Shown piece by piece: positions 59,230 to 64,000 of a DNA stretch of 64,000 bases; the first letter of the stretch is position 1, and every line of letters begins with the position of its first letter. The stretch comes from Vitis vinifera. Lineage: Eukaryota; Streptophyta; Magnoliopsida; Vitales; Vitaceae. The stretch is taken from positions 26,079,001-26,143,000 of the forward strand of contig NC_081818.1 in the NCBI RefSeq assembly GCF_030704535.1, given 5' to 3'. The translations under genes and the position numbers were made by a program. The notes beneath the pieces are model-generated. The model saw nothing but the letters and a program-made list of their open reading frames with translations, ran no database searches and was not told where the DNA came from.

Positions 59230-59390
59230 ACAATCTTCTGAAATTAAGTTCCTTGAATAAATGAATGCTTCTATGTACTCTAGCACTTGAGCAACATTCT
59301 CAACCTTCTGAAATTAAGTTCCTGAAATAAATGAATGCTTCTATGTAGTTTAGCACTTCAGCTTCATGTACAACCTTCTGAAATATGAGG
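59230..59390 (+). repeat. Tandem duplication in the 3' UTR
   Basis: A unit of about 77 bp (CCTTCTGAAATTAAGTTCC, AATAAATGAATGCTTCTATG, TAGCACTT) occurs twice, with a partial third CCTTCTGAAAT. Each full unit carries an AATAAA poly(A)-like signal (near 59256 and 59327). Confidence 0.85.
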
Positions 59391-60700
59391 TTTCGAATTC
59401 CAAGTTTCTTTAATCCGCTTTGCCTCTTATTTGTCTATTTTTTGGTCACAAATTCGCACCATATATATATATATATACTCACATCTCGAAGACTTGCCAA
59501 AAAATAACTAAATGTGTTACCGATTCCCAGCATTGCTTTGTGTCCTATCATCTTTTCAACACAACTCTTCAGAGGACAGCAAATTATGATGGAAAATTTA
59601 ATTACAAGAAACAAAATAGGATGCAAATATAGAATCATGGGCACAATTGTTCAAGCTAATCACCCACAATCCTGAGCCATGATTAGCCTTTTTTTTGTGG
59701 CTGAATATCATACTACTCCAGTCTGCATCCTCAAATTTTCAGACAATTTACACAGGTCAAACAAAAGAAATCATTGCGTCCAACACTGAATGGGTGGAAG
59801 CTCGCTTCAAAAGGAGAAACAGAAATCCACGAGACTGCCAAGCACATTATGACACATTCTATACTCCAAGCACCATGCAAAATAATGAAGTTTTGCACAA
59901 AGATCCAGAGACTAGACCTTTGTAGAGCTCCTTGGAAAATGACTTTGAAACGAGTTAAAAGCCATGCTTAACACTTGAAACAGCTTTCTTATACGTTTCA
60001 AAACCTATTCTTTACACTGGAAACAGCTTTCTTATAAAAATTATGTGTTTAGTAAAAATTTTAAAATCACTTATAAAAATATAGAGAATCATTTAGAGTG
60101 ATTCATGTGCAATAATTTGATCAATAATTCTTCCAAAAATTATTTAAAAAAATTTATAATAAAATTGGTTTAATTAAAATAGCTTCCAAATGAACTCAAT
60201 CTTTTTTTTCTATTCTTGTACTACTTTTTCTTCCACAGTCTTTCTCCCCTTATGACTAAGATAGCTAAATGGAAGAGGGTCAGTTTCCACTACTGACTTG
60301 GGGTCAATGCTAAGGACCACAGCTTAAGATAATTAATCCTTAATTGTTCAAACCTATAGTCAATGTTACGCAACTTACCAACTGGCCTTAGGGTCTAAAA
60401 TTCCAATAGGAGGAGAAGGCAAAGTCTAATAATTTATAATGACATTCCATTTCCTCTCCCGTCTAGACTATAAGGACCCTTGTGGACTAAATTATAGGAT
60501 ATGGAAAAAAACTAGGTCTTGCTGCAATTTAGGTCTTCACTTAAAAGGCTTAAAAAGTAAGTCCTAGTGACTTCCATTGCCCTTGTACTCACGTTAAAAT
60601 AAGCAATTAGATAATGAACCCATTCTAAGGGTATTGTGGAACTTTGCTCATCTAAAGTGAGTGCCCAATATTTGACTAATAATTAGCTTTTCTGTACCAT
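59391..60700. other. Intergenic, nothing recognised
   Basis: An (AT)n run is at 59461-59478. The frame 59695-59925 shows no recognised domain. Confidence 0.5.
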
Positions 60701-60703
60701 CCT

Positions 60704-60848
60704 CGTTTGGAGGAATGACTGCTCATCCTAGCAGACTTAGATCTCTCTGATAAAACTCTCAAGATGACACTATTCCCTTGTCCATGAGTAAATTTAATGG
60801 TCCAATAATTATCTCAAACAATTATTTATATGAAGGAACTCTTTACTA
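60704..60848 (+). pseudogene. RLP relic, about two LRRs
   Basis: CTAGCAGACTTAGATCTCTC reads LADLDLS, and ATTATCTCAAACAATTATTT reads IISNNYL. The 145 bp aligns with 37470-37605 of the interrupted RLP gene (LTDLDLSNNDLNGTIPLSF; LVISNNHFSGG) with small deletions. Nothing of the gene remains on either side. Confidence 0.7.
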
Positions 60849-60884
60849 AGGAGTGTCTCAACTTCTTAACTGGTTTATAATCCA

Positions 60885-61065
60885 TTTTGTATAAAATATA
60901 TCATTGTAATAATAGACTTCTTTATAAAGGAAGAAAAATCACTACAATTATCTCTATAAATATTTTAGGTCATGAAGGAAAATATTATGATAAGATGGAA
61001 ATGAGTTTGTAATAACTATACATCATAGATAGAAATATGGGAAAGAGTTGCATGGAGATACTCGG
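60885..61065 (+). repeat. LTR-like dispersed repeat, copy 2
   Basis: TATCTCTATAAATATTTTAGGTCATGAAGG and GATGGAAATGAGTTTGTAATAACTATACA parallel 34680-34770. It directly follows the RLP relic at 60704. 61066-61980 has no supported gene. Confidence 0.45.
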
Positions 61066-61981
61066 TAAATTGAGGACTTATAGTTCAAGATACATATACA
61101 TATAAGGAAAAGGAAAATATGTGATGTTTCAAAGCTCAATAGTATTTGTACTTTTTTTCTTCTATTTTCTAAAATATTTTGATATATTGCAATGATTTTC
61201 TCTTATCTATTTATACAAAATGATTGGTTGAATCACATTAAAATATGGTAGACCTTTATGTGTGGATTATTTTATCCTTAATTTTTTACACTAATATATT
61301 AGCATTAAAGCATAACCAAATTAAAACCTCTTGTACCTTTATATGTGGATTGTTTTATTTTTGTGTTATTATACTAATGTGTTGGGATTAAAGCTTGCAT
61401 AACATATGGCATCAAAGCTAGGTAAAGATTTCTAGAAGAGTTAAAAGAGAACAAAACAAAAACATATAAGAGGATTACAAAATTAATTTTGGTTGAAAGT
61501 GGAGTTAATTATTCTCCCATTGGAAGGTAATACAAGAAACATTTATTTCATTACTAGGAACAAGTATAATTTCTTTTATACACTTATTGCTTCTTAAAAT
61601 GTAGAAACAAGGAAATGATTAAACAATTTGAATTCCTAGAGATCTACTAGAAGGAAAACAAGGAGTGTTTGTAGCATGCACTTGATAAGAGAGTGATATA
61701 TGTACAAAAGAGATCTTGACATATGAGGAGAGCATGATGCATAAGGAAGTCATGGAAGGAGTAAGGATCTGGTTAAGACTAGTTTCCAAACAAAAGTGCG
61801 TTGAGCGGTTTCCTTCTCGTATTAGCATATTAGTAGAGTTATATTTTAAAAACATATATCATAGAGAAATGAAATATTAACTTGATAGAATTTGATGCAA
61901 GGTAAAGATTGATGAAAAAGTATCTTAAATTCCTAATTGGTATATATTCTTCTTTTTTTTTGGGGAAATATATAATATAAA

Positions 61982-62301
61982 GGTTATATTTGATTCCCAT
62001 AAAATACTAAGGAAAAAAAATGTTAAGGAAAATGTTTTTCTCAAGTTTGGTTATACTATGAAAAAAGTCAACGAAAATCTAATATAATTAAAATTAGTTA
62101 AAAACTTATACATTTTCAAACTATTTATTCTTTATATCAAAGAGTTAAAATAAGTTAAATGAATTTGAAATAACATATAAAAATAATTTATTGACTTTAA
62201 ATCATTTTTTTTTTTTCACTTTTTTTTTCCTTCTATTTTTTTTTTATTTTCTTTTCTTTTTCTTATATTTTTCCTCAAATTTCCCCTGTATCAAACATAG
62301 C
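61982..62301 (+). repeat. MITE-like repeat, copy 3
   Basis: Ends GGTTATATTTGATTCCCAT and CCTGTATCAAACATAGC are inverted repeats. The interior (CTAATATAATTAAAATTAGT; AACTATTTATTCTTTATATC) matches copies 1 and 2. Confidence 0.72.
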
Positions 62302-62334
62302 AAAAATGTTTCTTATGTTCATATATAGATTTAA

Positions 62335-62450
62335 CTTATAAAAAAAATATTTGTATTAATATTTTAGGTTATGAGGGAAAACATTATAATATATATAGAA
62401 ATAAGTTTGTTAAAAGTGTATGTTGTAGAAAGGGATGTGAAGAAAGATAG
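62335..62450 (+). repeat. LTR-like dispersed repeat, copy 3 (short)
   Basis: AATATTTTAGGTTATGAGGGAAAACATTAT and ATAGAAATAAGTTTGT match copy 2. It lies directly before another RLP relic. Confidence 0.4.
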
Positions 62451-62469
62451 GATACACCCAATTAAACAA

Positions 62470-62625
62470 AAATCATCTTTGTGGGAACCTTCTTCCACCA
62501 GCTGCAGTTGCATAAACATTAATACTCTTGATCTTGGAGGCAACAGATCTTTGGTAAATTTCTGACATACATTAAAGAATGCCAACCTTACTGATTTCAC
62601 GTTTCTGAACAAATTTGTTTAAAGG
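62470..62625 (+). pseudogene. RLP relic block 1 (late LRR)
   Basis: INTLDLGGNRSLVNF, then after a stop KNANLTDFTFLNKFV, matches IRTLDLGGNRFSGNIP and the following repeat, LRRs that come late in the intact genes. It precedes block 2, which carries earlier LRRs, so the order is reversed relative to the genes. Confidence 0.75.
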
Positions 62626-63085
62626 GAATGGTTTTGGAAGTTGGATTTGCATTTTGATGAGCTGGACATTGGTTCTAATAATCTGGGTGGCAGGGTGCCA
62701 GAATCAATGAAGTTTCTTACTGGATCCACCGTTGATTTGAGTGAAAACAACTTTCAGGGGCCTTTGCCACTATGGTCATCCAATGTGATCAAACTGTATT
62801 TGAATGACAATTTCTTTTCTGGCACAATTCCTCTGGGGTATGGTGAAAGAATGCCCAAGCTGACAGATCTGTATCTCTCCAGGAATGCTATAAATGGCAC
62901 CATTCCCCTCTCCTTCCCCTTGCCATCTCAAACAATTATTTGTCTGGATCGGAGGATTTCCAGAGCTTTGGAATGGTTTACCTGACCTCTATGCCTTAGA
63001 CATGAACAACAATAATTTAGCTGGTGAGCTGCCAAGTGCTGTGGATTCTCTAACTAAATTAGAAACTTTCTCAACTGAAATTTAG
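62626..63085 (+). pseudogene. RLP relic block 2 (mid LRRs)
   Basis: WFWKLDLHFDELDIGSNNLG, GGRVPESMKFL, NNFQGPLPLWSSN and FFSGTIPLGYGERMPKLTDL match the gene interrupted at 37632 at about nine bases in ten by eye. A deletion and frameshift at about 62915-62950 is followed by NGLPDLYALDMNNNNLAGEL in another frame, then a stop. It retains the uninterrupted sequence CTCTATGCC at the place where the Gypsy element sits in the other copy. Confidence 0.88.
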
Positions 63086-64000
63086 AAATTTTACTACCAA
63101 AAATTAGGAACTTTTAGCTTTAAAGTTCAGGACATATTTGTGGCCTTTTTCAGAAACTGTTATCATATAAGTTTGCAATTTATATTTTTATTTTTATTTG
63201 TGTTATATCGGTTCGTGTATTGTAATTAATCAAAGAGCACAATGAATGTTGCATATTTAATTTGTATGAGTGAGATTGGAATTGTATAATTCTGATATTT
63301 GATTTTCTTTATATTTATATATATACCATAAATTAAATCAAATTATTGTTTTTTATTTTATTAATTTGTATATTCATATCAATAAAATCAAGAAAATCAT
63401 TTTGTCAATTAATTTTGTAAGCCAATGGAAATTAAATCAGATTTTGGACACATGTTAATTTATTTTTTATGATAATTTTTTTTTAATAAAAAAAAAGATC
63501 ACTTTATTTTATAGATTAATTTTGTAAATGAATTATATCACATTTATTATTATCATGTATATTAAAATTAATGAAATAAAAAAGGTCTTATAAACTTTGT
63601 AAGTGTGTACAATAAATCAAAATCCTCTTTATCATTGAGAATGTATAAATCACTATTTTATTATCATTATAATTGTTATTTTTTATTTATTTTATTACCC
63701 TATTTGTTTGTTTATTATTTATTGATTTGTTTCATAATGTTAATAAAAACCAAAATTTACCTCACTAATCAATTTTCCAATATTTTGTAATTTAGCCCAA
63801 ATTTTATTTTGTAACTTATATAAATAAAATTAAAAAAAATTAGAATTATTGTTTAATTAGATCTTATTTATACAAATAAAATTGTGCAATCCAAAGACAC
63901 TTCCACTTTCTTCTTAACAATGATGTTATTATACTGTATCCATAAATTAATTAATTACTGTTATACCTTCTTAATAAATAACCTGAAACCATTCTTGATT
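63086..64000. other. A/T-rich, nothing recognised
   Basis: No gene, relic or known repeat is seen. The frame at 63605-63790 is low-complexity. Confidence 0.5.

Noticed and set aside
1..64000. CRISPR arrays, bacterial operons, rRNA or complete tRNA genes
   Set aside because: None seen. Repeats are eukaryotic transposon or microsatellite types.

Overview
The window is plant nuclear DNA: AT-rich, dense in LTR retrotransposons, with intron-less receptor-like protein genes. The mix of an EIX-type leucine-rich-repeat receptor-like protein (LRR-RLP) cluster, a Tat-type Ty3/Gypsy element with an antisense extra ORF, and a solo LTR full of TGCGAAAT/ATTTCGCA words suggests grapevine (Vitis). That species call is inference from memory of such sequences; no database was searched.

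Layout. (1) 1-14100: one LRR-RLP pseudogene on the minus strand (start codon at 14017, reading towards the left edge), broken by three LTR-retrotransposon insertions: a decayed Copia element running off the left edge (1-3111), a 2.0 kb solo LTR with a 5-bp target duplication (3743-5743), and a nearly intact Copia element with both LTRs and a 5-bp target duplication (7279-13554). (2) 14100-20100: AT-rich intergenic DNA with two copies of a MITE-like repeat and a short RLP relic (18575-18740). (3) 20196-23240: an intact LRR-RLP gene on the plus strand. (4) 23986-28273: a third Copia element (minus), decayed and cut off at its 3' end beside another MITE copy. (5) 28300-35650: gene-poor DNA with a fold-back/tandem-repeat structure, a second dispersed repeat and LTR-like scraps. 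(6) 35762-49055: an LRR-RLP gene on the plus strand whose reading frame is open on both sides of one 10.3 kb Tat-type Gypsy insertion (37633-47975; identical-length 767-bp LTRs, 5-bp target duplication). The Gypsy element carries gag-pol on the minus strand and a spliced antisense ORF on the plus strand. (7) 49695-55498: two related TG...CA elements, each with a 5-bp target duplication, head to head; one holds a fragment of a GT31 beta-1,3-galactosyltransferase gene. (8) 56248-59229: a second intact LRR-RLP gene. (9) 60700-63090: RLP relics with scrambled repeat order, among LTR-like and MITE-like repeats.

The cellular genes are all of one family. EIX-type RLPs are cell-surface proteins with an extracellular LRR domain, one membrane span and a short tail without a kinase; known members work in pattern recognition with partner kinases. 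The window therefore shows an RLP resistance-type cluster being expanded by duplication and broken down by retrotransposons: two genes look intact, one was interrupted recently, one is heavily broken, and at least three relics remain.

The most notable points are the very clean insertion histories, the internal stop codons of both younger elements all being explicable as C-to-T changes, the antisense gene of the Gypsy element with its own TATA box, introns and poly(A) signal, the repeated primer-binding-site imprint at the end of the solo LTR, and the head-to-head element pair with a captured gene fragment.
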